A DNA stretch of 64,000 nt from Paramacrobiotus metropolitanus (GCF_019649055.1 NW_026570330.1:248001-312000), one strand, 5' to 3'; numbered from the stretch's first letter, positions 46,057 through 56,798 are shown. A program made the numbers and translations. Notes: generated by a model not told the origin, from the sequence alone.

Positions 46057-46485
46057 TCACATACTGACAAACCATAATATCGTTGCTACGTTGACTATCA
46101 GTGAATAAATGAACAATCTGTGGAAAGGATTCTCCACTTGCTCGCCGTAAAAGAAAAACATACAGTATTGACCACAAACCGAAGAAAAATTAGACTGCAG
46201 TTGTTGATTCTGCATTATTATTTTGTGACCTTTAACAAAAGAAAAATCCCCATATACCGATATCTGCTGGCCATACGAGTCAAAATACTCGATTTGGTCC
46301 GGAGTGTCCTGGTAGAACGCAATCCAATGACTTCCCGGTTCGGCGGCTGGGTCGGAATTGACGACTACTGCTGCTGGCAATTGACCAAGGTCTGACGGCA
46401 CTTGATCGGCAGCAAACACACCCCGAAATGTCGATTTCGTTAAGGCATTGTTGGCTAGTGCCGTTTCTATTTCGGCCGTGTTCAT
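46057..46485 (-). CDS. PRO: adenain-like cysteine protease (capsid maturation)
   Basis: 142 residues, normal for Polinton proteases of the C5/Ulp1-like fold. Visible catalytic elements: His53 in SHWIAFY, Asp69 in IEYFDSYG, a Gln in NQQLQS and the nucleophile Cys104 in SSVCGQYCMFF. In adenoviruses and virophages this enzyme cleaves capsid precursors. The frame is intact. It directly precedes the end of the major capsid region on the same strand, overlapping it by 4 bp, the usual Polinton capsid-cluster arrangement. Confidence 0.92.
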   Translation of the reverse strand: MNTAEIETALANNALTKSTFRGVFAADQVPSDLGQLPAAVVVNSDPAAEPGSHWIAFYQDTPDQIEYFDSYGQQISVYGDFSFVKGHKIIMQNQQLQSNFSSVCGQYCMFFFYGEQVENPFHRLFIYSLIVNVATILWFVSM

Positions 46486-47809
46486 GTCGTGAAGTCCGCA
46501 ATAAGTTGCCGATGTTGATTAATTTCTAAAATAGAGTCGTAGACCATGTAGCACACCATCATCACGGGCTTTGGTAGTGGTTTACTAAAGGAAACCGATA
46601 TGCTTAAATTGCCTTGTCGAATTAAGGTCAATGGTCCCAGGCCGGTGCTCCCAGGGGTGCAGTCAAAACCAAACACGCTATAGCCTTTCGCATAATCCTC
46701 CCTCGAAATACACCATTCTCCCGTAGGGTTACACTTCCGACCAAGGGTGTCCAACAGTCCATCATAGCACTCCAAAGTCAGATGCTTATCAAATTCTGCC
46801 ATGTAGGGTTTAGTAGGTATACTGACTCCATCAATCTCGACGCTTATTTGCTGAACGTTACAGTGTTGAAACTGAAATGGTGATGTGTTATCTGCTCCAT
46901 GGAAATCCTCGCTATTAACGAACCCGATAAGAACCACTTTAGGAGCTGTCCTATCTGTACATTGCTGACTACTGTGCTTTGTGTGTTGGCTGGGATGTCC
47001 GAAACTCGAATAACCGTACGTTCGATATGATATTTGACCGTTTTTGTCTGCAGTTGATTGGCCACGGCTATCATAAAGTCTGGAGCTGGAATATAGCGTC
47101 GAATCATCAATCGGGGGTTCCTAACAAAAATCTTGAATTTCTTGTCGGTATCAGCATCCCAAATACGCAGCATGAAGCTTTGTCGAGATAACACCATACG
47201 AATATTCAGGGGTACTCCGGTAATAAGAGGTTTGGTCTGGTTGAAGAGATCGGAAAACAGCTTACCGGACAGCTGTACATAATTTTGTTAAGGAACAGCT
47301 TTCGCCGCGCTTCCTCGCCATCATTTTTTGTGTTATCGTTGAATTCTCCGGGTGTGTCCAAGTAAAAGCCACTAGACCGTAACTGGCTCTTGATGGAATC
47401 GGTCGAGTAGCGTAACAGGCTTTCTAAATAGGCTCGGTAGGGATAATATTGTGACGCGTCCGAAATCAATCGGTTGGCCAACGTCACGTGTACAGTTTGA
47501 AATAATGAATGCAGTAAATTATTGACTGGTGACTCCGTCGGCATCCGTAATGAATCTCCATGGGTCTGTCCTTTTTTCGTTTTGATCGCCACTTCCAGTT
47601 CCAAGCACAAATCCGGTAAAGCTAAAATCCGCTGGTGCTGGCCGGAATAAAAAAAGAAATATCGCCGGCGGTTCCGTCTTCGGTTAACGCTGAGCTGGGG
47701 TATATCCTTTCGTGTTCAGTTCGCCAGCGGTCGGTATAGGAAGCGGAACGGCAAATAACTGATTTTCCAGCTGCATAGCCGGCGCGGATCCTTCTAAAAT
47801 AAACGCCAT
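46482..47809 (-). pseudogene. MCP: major capsid protein (double jelly-roll), frameshifted
   Basis: Starts at ATG 47,809 (MAFILEGSAPAMQLENQLF) and ends at 46,482. Pieces in different phases carry family landmarks: ESPVNNLLHSLFQTVHVTL and YYPYRAYLESLL (47,610-47,206), then YHIERTVIRV (47,197-46,844), then PFQFQHCNVQQISVEIDG and SREDYAKGYSVFGFD (46,937-46,482). At least four phase changes lie near 47,690, 47,600, 47,280 and 46,940, with stops between. No GT-AG intron explains them, so this capsid gene is broken in this copy unless the assembly carries homopolymer errors. Confidence 0.85.
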
Positions 47810-48214
47810 TTTATAAGAAATCAGGAATGTGGCGTGGTGGTATTCTTCGAATTTTCGTAATCTTCGTGGTCGTGCACGTTTCTTACGGACTCCTTGTCCT
47901 TCTTGTGGCTCAAATCGCTTTGCTATTGCGTCCGTTACCCGTTTCTTGGTGTCTTTAATGGCCTCAACGGCTGCTTCTTGCAGGTGGGGAGTTGCAGCTT
48001 CTAGTGCGGCTTTGGCATGCGGGGCAGCACTTCGAATAATCGGCTTGGCAATACTGGCAATTTTGGCGAACAGGTTTTTCAAGATTTGGGGAAAGAAGCC
48101 GCTCCTGTTTTGTTGGTACGAGCCTCGGTATCGGGTAAGGGTTCCATGTCCAACTTGAACGGTAAACACTTCGTCATACCGCTGTGGATTGGGTTCGTAC
48201 GCGACAAGAGGCAT
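47810..48214 (-). CDS. PW-like minor capsid protein, reading into the MCP gene
   Basis: From ATG 48,214 about 135 residues: a tyrosine-rich start (RYRGSYQQN), an amphipathic hydrophobic segment (LKNLFAKIASIAKPIIRS), an Ala-rich helix and a strongly basic stretch (VRKKRARPRRLRK). This matches the membrane-active or core-like minor capsid proteins between penton and major capsid in Polintons. No stop separates it from the capsid start at 47,809; the frame continues in phase into the first 42 capsid codons. A stop exists just before the capsid ATG in another phase, so the fusion probably arose by an indel. Confidence 0.6.
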
Positions 48215-48216
48215 TT

Positions 48217-49146
48217 TTAATATAATCGAGCTGGCCGAAAATGAAGCTTAACTAGTGATTTGCCTGTTTCAAACCTGGCGTTTTCACCACTATCGTTAGC
48301 TATAGTCAGATGGATAGTCTCAAAATATGATGGTAAAACCGGAACGTAATGGGGACTATCGAATACATTATCTACCATCTCATTCACTTGCCCCTTAATA
48401 GGCACGACACGCAAAATCTGCGCGGAAGTGTCTCCAAGGTAGCTGAAATCAACAATGTCGCAGTACAGGTACAGACTTTGATTCTGCAGCAAAGTATTCA
48501 CCGTTCTTGTTGCCAAATACTCATCCCTTGTTTTTTTATTTTCTTTTCGCGCTGCCAAGAAGCGCTTGATACGAATTTCCTTTGATGCGTTTGATAGGCC
48601 TGACTCGTCAAACCCAAGGATACGCTGGAGTAAGGCTGATTCTTTAGGAAATGAAACAGAAATACGCGGACTGTACACTGAGACGACTACGCGATGGTTT
48701 GTTGGTGCCAGAAAGCGAAAGTTCACTGCTCGCTCATCAGGACAACCTCCGTTGGTATCCTCCATGGGCCCTCCAGGATGTTGCGTAAACCCTTTTATTT
48801 TTGGAGCTTGCTTGTTGATTACGTCGAGCAATAACTCGTCCCTCTTGTAGTTTCCTGGTGGCACCACAATTTGCTCTGTAAACTCTTCTAGAAGATACAG
48901 AGTAGAGCCGTCATCTTTAGGAACAACAGCTATATCATCAATACTTGTAATGTTGATAGTCTGAGGATACTGTATAGTAAACAAAGAATTCAGATACTGC
49001 AACTCCACTAGCGCCACTTCCCATGCTCCTTTCAACTGTATTGCTTGCTTCAGTCTGGTCTGCCAATCAGAAGCGGTGTTGTCAGGATAATCTGACATAC
49101 TGGCATCGCTAGGTAAAGTCATGTAAAACGCCCGATTTTCATGCAT
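48217..49146 (-). CDS. penton (vertex) protein
   Basis: 309 intact codons. The start FYMTLPSDASMSDYPDN and the following LKGAWEVALVELQY are diagnostic of the Polinton penton/PY protein, the single jelly-roll subunit of capsid vertices. Its 5' end overlaps the 3' end of the integrase by 8 bp, and its stop lies 2 bp from the start of the PW-like gene, so the three are closely packed. Confidence 0.9.
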   Translation of the reverse strand: MHENRAFYMTLPSDASMSDYPDNTASDWQTRLKQAIQLKGAWEVALVELQYLNSLFTIQYPQTINITSIDDIAVVPKDDGSTLYLLEEFTEQIVVPPGNYKRDELLLDVINKQAPKIKGFTQHPGGPMEDTNGGCPDERAVNFRFLAPTNHRVVVSVYSPRISVSFPKESALLQRILGFDESGLSNASKEIRIKRFLAARKENKKTRDEYLATRTVNTLLQNQSLYLYCDIVDFSYLGDTSAQILRVVPIKGQVNEMVDNVFDSPHYVPVLPSYFETIHLTIANDSGENARFETGKSLVKLHFRPARLY

Positions 49147-50081
49147 TTTTGTGTAGGCTTTTGCGAACCATTGTTATTTCTGGTTCATAGAATTGTCCTT
49201 TAATGGGTTCTCCATCCAAAGCCTCCAGTTGGTATACCGGTTCCTCATGAGGAATAACTTTGTTGATGCGAAAAATTTCTTCGGTAAATCGATTTTCATA
49301 TCCTTTTTCAAAAGTCCGTTTTATTTTTGACATCCTCACTGTATCGCCCACATCGAACCGCGGAAGTTTTGTTGCTTGGCAGTTTTATTTAATTTATTGA
49401 AAACATGCAGCGAGTTGTTTTGCGATACATCCACGGGGCGCATTCCATGGGACGAGTGAATACTATGGTTGTACGAGTACACAATATCATCTAGTTTGTC
49501 CAAATATTTTGTGTTTAATCGGTGCCGAAATAATTTAAAATCCGCTCCTTCAGAGTGCGAATTACGCGTTCGGCAAGGGCGCATTTAATATCATTATTTT
49601 CCGATGAAAACAATAAAACTTTCCTTTCTTTCATGAAGTTCTGAACAGTACTGTTAAACATCTCGCGCCCTTTATCCGACTGCACTTTCATGGGCTCTCC
49701 TAGTTCCTGGAATACTTTGCCTAATGCCGTCTTCACAGCAGTGCCCGTTTTTGCTTTCAGCGGTTGAACACTGACTTTTCTTGAGAAACAGTCAATAGCT
49801 ACTAGTAGGTACCGGACGCCTTTGTTTTCGCGCTTAAACTTGCTGACATCAGCTAGATCCACTTGGTACTGTTGCTGCAGATTGGTAACTATTATCCGAT
49901 TCCGTGGAAACTTCTTCTTCGATTGTTTGGTCACTGTGTATTCGTCTAGCTTTTCCAATATTTCTTGGGCTTCTTCCCTGTTCTGTACGTGTGGTTTTAC
50001 TTCTTGGTAAAACCTCTTTACTCCGCCCAGGCTTCCGGGGTTCCTCGGGTCGAGGTACTTCTTCATCAGAGTCGTCTCCAT
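49139..50081 (-). pseudogene. INT: retroviral-type DDE integrase, two frameshifts
   Basis: The first piece (50,081-49,515, 188 codons) contains the RVE core: VDLADVSKF (D75), QSDKGREMF (D136) and ALAERVIRTLKERI (E171), with 34 residues between the last two acids. The core continues in a second phase (49,584-49,336; LDKLDDIVYSYNHS) and ends in a third (49,351-49,139) with the chromo-like C-terminal segment. Phase changes lie near 49,520 and 49,360. The active-site triad is present, but the protein cannot be read through. Such integrases insert Polintons and generate the 6-bp duplication. Confidence 0.88.
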
Positions 50082-50219
50082 CGTTACAACAGTTAGACAC
50101 GCACGTTACTTTAAACATGCGGCACAGCCGAATGGCTGAAGGTAAACAGCCCTCCATCCTTAAATGCAAATCCAACCACCAAACTGGTCAGCGTAGCGGT
50201 TTGGTTGACGTTTAGTCCG

Positions 50220-50606
50220 CGTGCTAACATATGGTGTAAACGGCGTGTAGCGATTGTTGGATCTTTTCTTTACTGTTGACGGTGTTCGTATAGGAATTTC
50301 AGGCGACAACTCTGTTGGTGTTTCCGGGGTGCGGGAGCGCTAGCCTTTTGATTTTCTCGGTTTCGGGGTGCCGGTACCGCTTTTGTATTGGAAAGAACCG
50401 GTGGCGGTGGCTTGACAACGGGCTCTTCAAATGCTTGAGGTTTAAGTGCTAAAACCGTTCTAAGGTAGATCTTAATAGTTCCGCTTTTTCCCAGTCACTT
50501 ATATCGCCTCTTTTAAGAATTTTGCAGTAAGATTATCGAGCGACAGCACTTCTACGGCTTCTGGCGGTTCCTTGTTTATCTGAATTTCCGCAGCACGCTC
50601 CGACAT
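50220..50606 (-). pseudogene. decayed small Polinton ORF upstream of the integrase
   Basis: ATG 50,606 opens about 35 codons (IQINKEPPEAVEVLSLDNL) to a stop; protein-like sequence then continues in other phases (ISDWEKAELLRS; Pro-rich PVVKPPPPVLSN). Position, size and the disordered Pro-rich middle fit the poorly conserved ORF often found between integrase and ATPase in animal Polintons. At least two frame changes. Confidence 0.45.
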
Positions 50607-50631
50607 TTTATGTTTTGGAACAATAAAATAT

Positions 50632-50958
50632 TCATCCATTTGCGATAAGCGATCCCACTAAACTTGCTATGACAGGTAATATGGCTCCAATAAATCCTCC
50701 TTGCTGCAAAATTTCACGCTTAGCTTTAATGGGGTATCGCTTTAATGCCAATAGCTTCAATGGTTTTCGATGGCGTTTGCATATTTCCAAGTACTCTGAG
50801 GAAATTGGTGTGGTGTTCTTTACGATATTCAAGGCAATTTCCTCAATGGCGCGTATTTGGTCTTTCGTAGCGTAACTGAGCAGCACTTTTCGTTGTTTCG
50901 GCTTCAGTGATTTTAGCGTCAGCACAAATGGTGCCGCTTTTTTTACCCGTTCCGACAT
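50632..50958 (-). CDS. small conserved Polinton protein with hydrophobic Gly-rich C-terminus
   Basis: 108 intact codons. Basic N-terminal half (LKSLKPKQRKVLLSYATKDQ) with a helical middle, ending in GGFIGAILPVIASLVGSLI. I recognise this pattern from small virion-type proteins next to the packaging ATPase in metazoan Polintons and adintoviruses; a membrane- or capsid-associated role is inferred only. It overlaps the 3' end of the ATPase by 16 bp, suggesting coupled expression. Confidence 0.65.
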   Translation of the reverse strand: MSERVKKAAPFVLTLKSLKPKQRKVLLSYATKDQIRAIEEIALNIVKNTTPISSEYLEICKRHRKPLKLLALKRYPIKAKREILQQGGFIGAILPVIASLVGSLIANG

Positions 50959-51626
50959 GGTACTGCTGTGTTTCGTTTCACATATATTCTTGTAAGATCG
51001 TCCGGAAAAATGTGTGATCTCACCCTTAAATAGTCTTTGCTGCTGGGACGCATATCCACGATTAACGGTTGATACGGTTCCGATGTTACCTTCCTGTATG
51101 CTTCTGGTAAATGTGGCAGTCCCATTTGTCGCGCCAAAACATTTATTTGCCCTGTATCTCGCACGTTTTTGAACAGTACCAGATATTGTGCGTTCAACGC
51201 GATGTCACGCATAGACTTACCTTGACGATACAAATTTTGCAGAATCAATACTACCGATAGATTGCGATGATGAATGCCCTGAGTAAACAGTTTACTGCTT
51301 CGTGGGTCTGTACTCACCGCCATGGCTAAGTCGTCGATGATAAGCAGCGTGGGTATCCGTCTGTCAAAGAATTCTTCGTTGTCCAACACTGGCTCCACCC
51401 CTTTGATAAATTCAATCTGTTCGCCCAGTCCATCAAATGCGTCCTGCCATTCCCCGTAACAATAAACTATTTTTTGTGGAACATTGTCAAACATAACTTC
51501 CTTCTTTAGTAACAACTGAAAAACAAACTGTGTCTTACCGCTCATTGTTGGTCCGGCAACCACAATGCCAGCGGGTAACCGGAAACGGCAGTCAAAATCT
51601 TGAATACTACACATGTTGCTAAACAT
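50943..51626 (-). CDS. ATP: genome-packaging ATPase (FtsK/HerA superfamily)
   Basis: 227 intact codons. Walker A GPTMSGKT at residues 25-32 and Walker B TLLIIDDLA near 92-100, followed by an LILQNLYRQGKSMRDIALN segment, all typical of the A32-like ATPase of Polintons, virophages and NCLDVs, which pumps DNA into the capsid. Length is normal. The AT-rich 51,630-51,900 stretch upstream is non-coding and probably holds its promoter. Confidence 0.93.
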   Translation of the reverse strand: MFSNMCSIQDFDCRFRLPAGIVVAGPTMSGKTQFVFQLLLKKEVMFDNVPQKIVYCYGEWQDAFDGLGEQIEFIKGVEPVLDNEEFFDRRIPTLLIIDDLAMAVSTDPRSSKLFTQGIHHRNLSVVLILQNLYRQGKSMRDIALNAQYLVLFKNVRDTGQINVLARQMGLPHLPEAYRKVTSEPYQPLIVDMRPSSKDYLRVRSHIFPDDLTRIYVKRNTAVPCRNG

Positions 51627-51922
51627 AACAGCAACTACTTAACTTAAATAGCCTAAGGCCATGATATCAATGTTTAAAAATTCCTAGAAACCATTAAGTG
51701 CTAAATTTGATCGAGTAAATTCCACAAAATTTCAACTTTCTTTTAGCATTTTTTCTTGTAGAAAACATAAGTACAGCAACTAATTCTATTGTTTTAGTAA
51801 TTTTTGCTCTATCAATTTTAACAGAATTATTTTTTGAAGATGCAAGCTATTTAAGTGAGCATCGAGATACGTTTAACTAAAACTCCAGAGAGTTCTCATT
51901 AGTGTTCTTCATAATTTCAGAA

Positions 51923-52147
51923 ATGGATCGGCAACTAAGAATATTGAGAATCGAGAACAGGTTCACTAGAGTCTGTATGGCTGTTCAAGGAATGTTTATA
52001 TTCCTATCTATCGTGACGTTATTATGTATTCGTCAGATCCGCGAACAATTGTTCTTGTGGGACGGAAACCAAACAAACAATGTGACGGAAGTAATTGTTT
52101 TATTGCACAAATTTAGTAACGATACAATGCAGAAAGGAATCGGATAA
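51923..52147 (+). CDS. possible small membrane glycoprotein
   Basis: 74 codons from ATG 51,923 (MDRQLRILRIENRFTR). One hydrophobic helix (VCMAVQGMFIFLSIVTLLCI) is followed by a short polar tail with three sequons (NQT, NVT, NDT). It lies on the plus strand between ATPase and polymerase, both minus, so it would have its own promoter in the AT-rich gap. A type III or II membrane protein is plausible. No homologue recognised. Confidence 0.4.
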   Translation: MDRQLRILRIENRFTRVCMAVQGMFIFLSIVTLLCIRQIREQLFLWDGNQTNNVTEVIVLLHKFSNDTMQKGIG

Positions 52148-52162
52148 GAACAATGCCGAAAT

Positions 52163-55100
52163 TTACTCACTGCAGTAACCAAAAGGCAACGTGTTCCAGT
52201 TGCCCATAATTCGGCGCTTATCGTAAGTCATTCGAAATTTTTTAGAGAGATCCGCTTCAATCAACGAGAATTTACGTTTGCTGCGTTGAATGGCGTTAGG
52301 ATAACTTACAGTTACAGCGTCTGAGCTACCGAGCATGTTTAACATATTTTCAAAATTAAGGATCTTCTGCGTCTGTCCATTGATGGTAAAACCTTTAACT
52401 TTGACGACCGTTTTCAAGTCATTCGTTTGATAGGCATAAGATTTTGGCCCTGCAAGCAAAACATTAAAGGTCATGACAATTTCCGCAGGTGAAGTCCTAG
52501 TTACCTAGTGAGACGAATTCCCGAATATATTGGCCGGGTTTCAACTCATCTGTAAGGTCGCCCAAAAACTTCCCTGTAACTGGTGCATTTCCGCCAGGAC
52601 GATGGACGAAGATAATGGAGTCCGTGTCAAAATAGAGCAGATCTCGTCCTACTTGCTCCATATATCCATACAAATGAAGGCGAGCCCAGCATGTTGTAAA
52701 ACTGAAAGTAGCAATAATAAGATACGAGTACTTTCAACTTGGACGTGTACTTACGCGGCCAGTACGACACTCGTATGTGGATTAGGCTCCACGAAACCTT
52801 CCTCCATCCGATACGTCACCTGAATGACGTCGTCGTTCATAAGGTCAAAAGAAGAAACGTGGTGTTTTCCCGATAGTAGCATGTCGTAGAACTCCTCCGG
52901 CTTTGTGACGTGCTTCGTAGTCGGCTTGTTGTCTTGCATACCGAGACGACCCCAAAAGCTGTTAAGACACAGTTTTGCAAGAGCTCTAAGTCCGGGATTA
53001 AGGGCAATCTTGGTGGGGTCCAGAGTAATGCCTTCTTTGGCCTTGTATTCTTCAATGTAGAGTGCTTTGTCAGCCTCCGTCGTCACATCACCAGGCCAAC
53101 CACTTGCCTCCGTCTTCATCTTGAGGAACGTGTTCACGTAATTGGCAAACAGGTGGTCTTCGTAATCGCTGAAGTGCCAAACTTCTAAGATGTTCACAAT
53201 CGTATACCCTCGGTCCAGGGCAGCCATGACCTCTGGAGTGCACCACGTACCACAAAGTTTCCGTTCTTCGGGAGTGTGACAGCATTTTGAGTTTCGCTGA
53301 AGCTCGACACATGTGCGGCACAGGGGAAACGTTAGTTTTCCGTGGCTTCGGTACGGCAACACCGGTAAATACAAGTCCGGCGGGGGAAGGATTTCACAAC
53401 TGATAAGGCCGAAGTATTCTCTGGCATCTTTGAAGTCTTTGGTTATAATCTTGGGATGACCAACGGGGTAGCGTTTGTTCTTGTTGACGAAGGGATATTC
53501 GCTGCATACGTCATAGTACCGAATCTGCTCTCCGTTCGCCACTGTGTGGTGCAGTCGAGCGGCATTAGTTCGGCCTCCGTAGAAGGCATCTCTCGGGTTG
53601 ATGGGTTCGTGGACTGAAACACCGTTAACAAAAGCTCGGAAGTCAGCATCACTTTTGCAGCGATCGTCGTAGTCGTGTTCCCAAATTGATGTCACTGGGT
53701 GCCCGTCATTTTGAGGAACTCCTCTCGGTGCATGGTTTCAGCGAAGATCTCTTTCATGGGTAGGTCGCGAAATGGATGAACGGTGTCTGGGTTAGTGCAC
53801 TTGGGACAACCGTGAAACCTGAGACAAAGATTGAAATTTTATAATAGACTAACAATTTAAAATATATGCCTACCAGCATCCGTAGAACTCAAACACGGTC
53901 CCGGTTCGATGACAGTATCCATCAACGTAGTACGGGCCGATCTTGTGCTCGTTCCCGTCCGGTGTCCGGTACTGAATGTCCGAATCCTGGATTTCTTGAG
54001 CCATCCACTGCAGCCATTTAAGCGCTTTGGCAGACTGAGGTCGGTTACGGTAAAAGCCTGACCGTGGAATCAGAGCGATCCGGTTCGGCATCAAGAATTT
54101 CGTCCGCCAGTACAGGTTACAAAGTCCGGCAATAGTTGTCGCGCAGACAAATGGGCACATTCCACCACTAATGTCCATAAAGATTGACCGGAACTGTTGG
54201 CAACACTTCCGCAATACGGTTACGTCCATACTACAGTACTCGGTGATTTCATTCCGGAAGACAAACCGGTTGCCCTTAGCCGCCCGTTCGGTATCGTACC
54301 ACAACTGAAAAGCTGGTCTATCTTTCTCCAACATAGAATCGAAGCCGTAGTCAGCAAGCGGAGGAAATTCAGTGGTTCGGTTCCAGTTCTCGGGTCGGTT
54401 GAAACGGTGTGGGAAGGTACCTTTGTTCAATCCTTCGAAACCAAAGGTTTCCGGCCACTTTGCCAGGCTTTGTGGGTTGTAGTTGTAGCTGTCCCGAAAG
54501 TGTATCTGGTACTCTTCGACCTCCATGGACATGATCTTACCGCCGTTCATGATGACGCGTGGGTTAATACCGTTGTTCAGGAGCCACCGAATAATAAAAT
54601 ACCCATCAAATCCCTGTACACCCAAAACCAAAATTCAATACCGGTAATGACAAAGCGAGCGTAGTATTACCCTCATGTTGTGAGCAATGACGTAAAAGCC
54701 TTTATGTTCCTGTTGAAATATGAACTTGCACAGGAATCCGTCACGTCCCCACCAAACGTTTCAGAATCAGAAGGAAACCTCCGTTCCGTACCGTCGTCGT
54801 ATTGAAGAATCTAAAAAGAACCTGACTGGTATCAAGCAGCTACGACTCTACAGCACAGTATACATACCGCCAGATTTGGCACGAGCTCTTTGGTTCTCGA
54901 TACGTAGGTCTCGAAGTCGAAGTACAGAAATCTTGCGGCATCACAACGCGCCCGCTCCGCATCAACCATCTTATGGGTCTTCATATAGCATTTATGGGTT
55001 CCCGGTAATGCAAACAGGTGGCAAAACTTGCAGCGCACTTCGCCACAGGTATGCGTATTCCGGTGGTCACGTTTGAGCAATGATACAGTATGTTTGCAAG

Positions 55101-56497
55101 ACGTACAAAAGAAAATTGAGCCGCACAAAGACTGGCGCTTATGGCTGCCTTTGGTCTTGCCGGCACCCAGCTTATGAGTATCAAAACATGCTTGACCCAA
55201 AAACGTTCGCTTACAGTCAACACAAACGATCTTATTGTTTGTGTCCATATCGCAATCATTACGAAAACAAAGACCACAGGTCACTTTGCAAAAATGAGCA
55301 GCACGGTTATTATAACCTTTATCGCAATTAAAACACCAATAACCGCGATTAAACCATGCCGGAAACGAAGTAATAACGTCAAAATGGCGGTTGTGGTTCA
55401 ATAATAAAATTTTTTTGTTTTTATCGTTGCCTTTATAAATTATACTGTTTAAGTGCTCAACGCTGACCACAATAATTTGGTATTCTGGCAAAGCCTGTAA
55501 TTTTATCAGTTTTTAAAAAAAATCGGGACGGTTTCAAGCAGTGACTTACCCTCTCGAATGCTGGGATATCCTGAATACTGAATTCCCGAATGGGAAGATC
55601 TGCACGACGAATAAGGGCGTACGCAGCATCCGTTTGAGCAGCCTTCTGTTGGCGTAATTTCTTGCATAAGGCAGGATCTTCATCAGCATAAGCTTTAGCA
55701 ATGACCATAGCGCGAGCTAGACAGGTGTTGTCCATAGTATTCTTGACTTGAACGACGCACTGCATCTTGATCAGCTTGTTTTTTAGCAACTGCGGAACAT
55801 TCCTAAGGCACTGACCCGAAGGAATCTTGGTGTACTGGACCAGGATGAAGAAGGATTCATTCAAAGAGAAGGTTTCGTTCGACTGTAGTACGCGTTTGAC
55901 TTCCGCCATCCAGCGTTGAACAGAAAGCTCAGATTTGTTCATTGGAGGAGTCCAAATAGGATATCGCAGAGAATCTTGCTCGATCCGCAGTCGAACAATG
56001 GACTGATCCGGCACATCACGGAGCACATTATCCAGGACATCCTGCAGGATAGCCGATATAGCCACCGGAATAAATGAATGGTCAAGATGCTGAAGGTCCT
56101 GAACGGTCACGCGATAATTCTCGAAAGTCAGGCCATACTTGGCAGAATAACGGCGGGATTCTGGAACGACTGACACCAGATCACCAATATTATCCGGCAA
56201 GCCTCCACCCAGCTGCATGTTCCAGTCCGGATTATCCAAGTCAGGATAACTAGCGTTATCAGAATCATCAAACACTATATCGTCCATGGCCGCAACTTGA
56301 GCCATAGCATCAAGCATGCCTTGAGAAAACTCGTACTCAACCATTTTTTCGAAAAATCGATGTTGACAGTAAATGCTAAAACTAGAACTGAGGGTCTGTC
56401 GCCCTTGGTAAAGCGCCAATCCTGGCGTTTTGTGAGGTACAAAAAGCACAAACTGCAATTGAGCTTTCTGAAAAGCACAATCGATAAAATGTGACAT
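52163..56497 (-). CDS. POLB: protein-primed DNA polymerase B, seven exons
   Basis: Exons: 56497 (or 56344)-55550, 55494-54868, 54810-54671, 54613-53874, 53818-52755, 52701-52505, 52449-52163. Introns are GT-AG and 53-57 bp. The N-terminal domain has MQCVVQVKNTMDNTCLARAM. Exon 2 has a Cys-rich zinc region and Exo I (FDFETYV), exon 4 Exo II (GFDGYFI) and YCSMDVTVLR, exon 5 motif A (YYDVCSEYPF) and motif B (LCLNSFWGRLG), exon 6 motif C (YFDTDS) and exon 7 GPKSYAY. It replicates linear DNA from a terminal protein. One frame change lies in exon 3 (near 54,750) and one in exon 5 (near 53,700), so this copy is probably inactive. All catalytic motifs survive. Start uncertain. Confidence 0.9.
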
Positions 56498-56564
56498 ACT
56501 CGAGGCACCCAGGCGCCAAAGGGACTCCCAGTATGAAAGCTGAGCGGTAGATTTTAAAATTGGT

Positions 56565-56637
56565 AACGTAGCGCAGTGGTAGTGCAGGTAAGTATGCAAT
56601 TTCTATACACAGGTTCCAAACTACTGGTTGCCAGTTT
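56565..56637 (+). tRNA. tRNA-like sequence, probably a pseudogene
   Basis: GGTAACG at the start pairs with TGGTTGCC at the end (one G-U pair, one mismatch). A perfect A box TAGCGCAGTGG and an imperfect B box GGTTCCAAACT have normal spacing, the D stem GCGC/GTGC forms, and a TTTTTT terminator follows. The anticodon and T stems pair badly. With standard numbering the anticodon would be ATG. It sits inside the Polinton just upstream of the polymerase start. Degenerate tRNA or polymerase III promoter-like element. Confidence 0.3.
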
Positions 56638-56768
56638 TTTATTTTATTTTGTCAGTTGATCGGTTCGTGTTGGCCGTAACCGAACCGCAACTGAATGACA
56701 ACTATTTTGCTTGATCCAAGTATTCGGTTCCGATCCGGTTTCTTAACTGGGCTGTCAGTCTAAGTCAA

Positions 56769-56798
56769 ATGATGTCATACTATGAGACCGTGTGCAAA
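56769..56798 (+). promoter_or_regulatory. CRE-like module, copy 1
   Basis: TGATGTCAT followed after 8 bp by ACCGTGTGCAAA. The same pairing recurs at 58,029 and 58,562 and in weaker form at 58,077. TGATGTCA is an ATF/CREB-type bZIP site. It lies about 270 bp upstream of the gene starting at 57,067. Confidence 0.45.

Noticed and set aside
52530-52823. Plus-strand open frame of 97 codons
   Set aside because: It is antisense to the polymerase exon carrying motif C and motif B context; the minus-strand reading explains the region.
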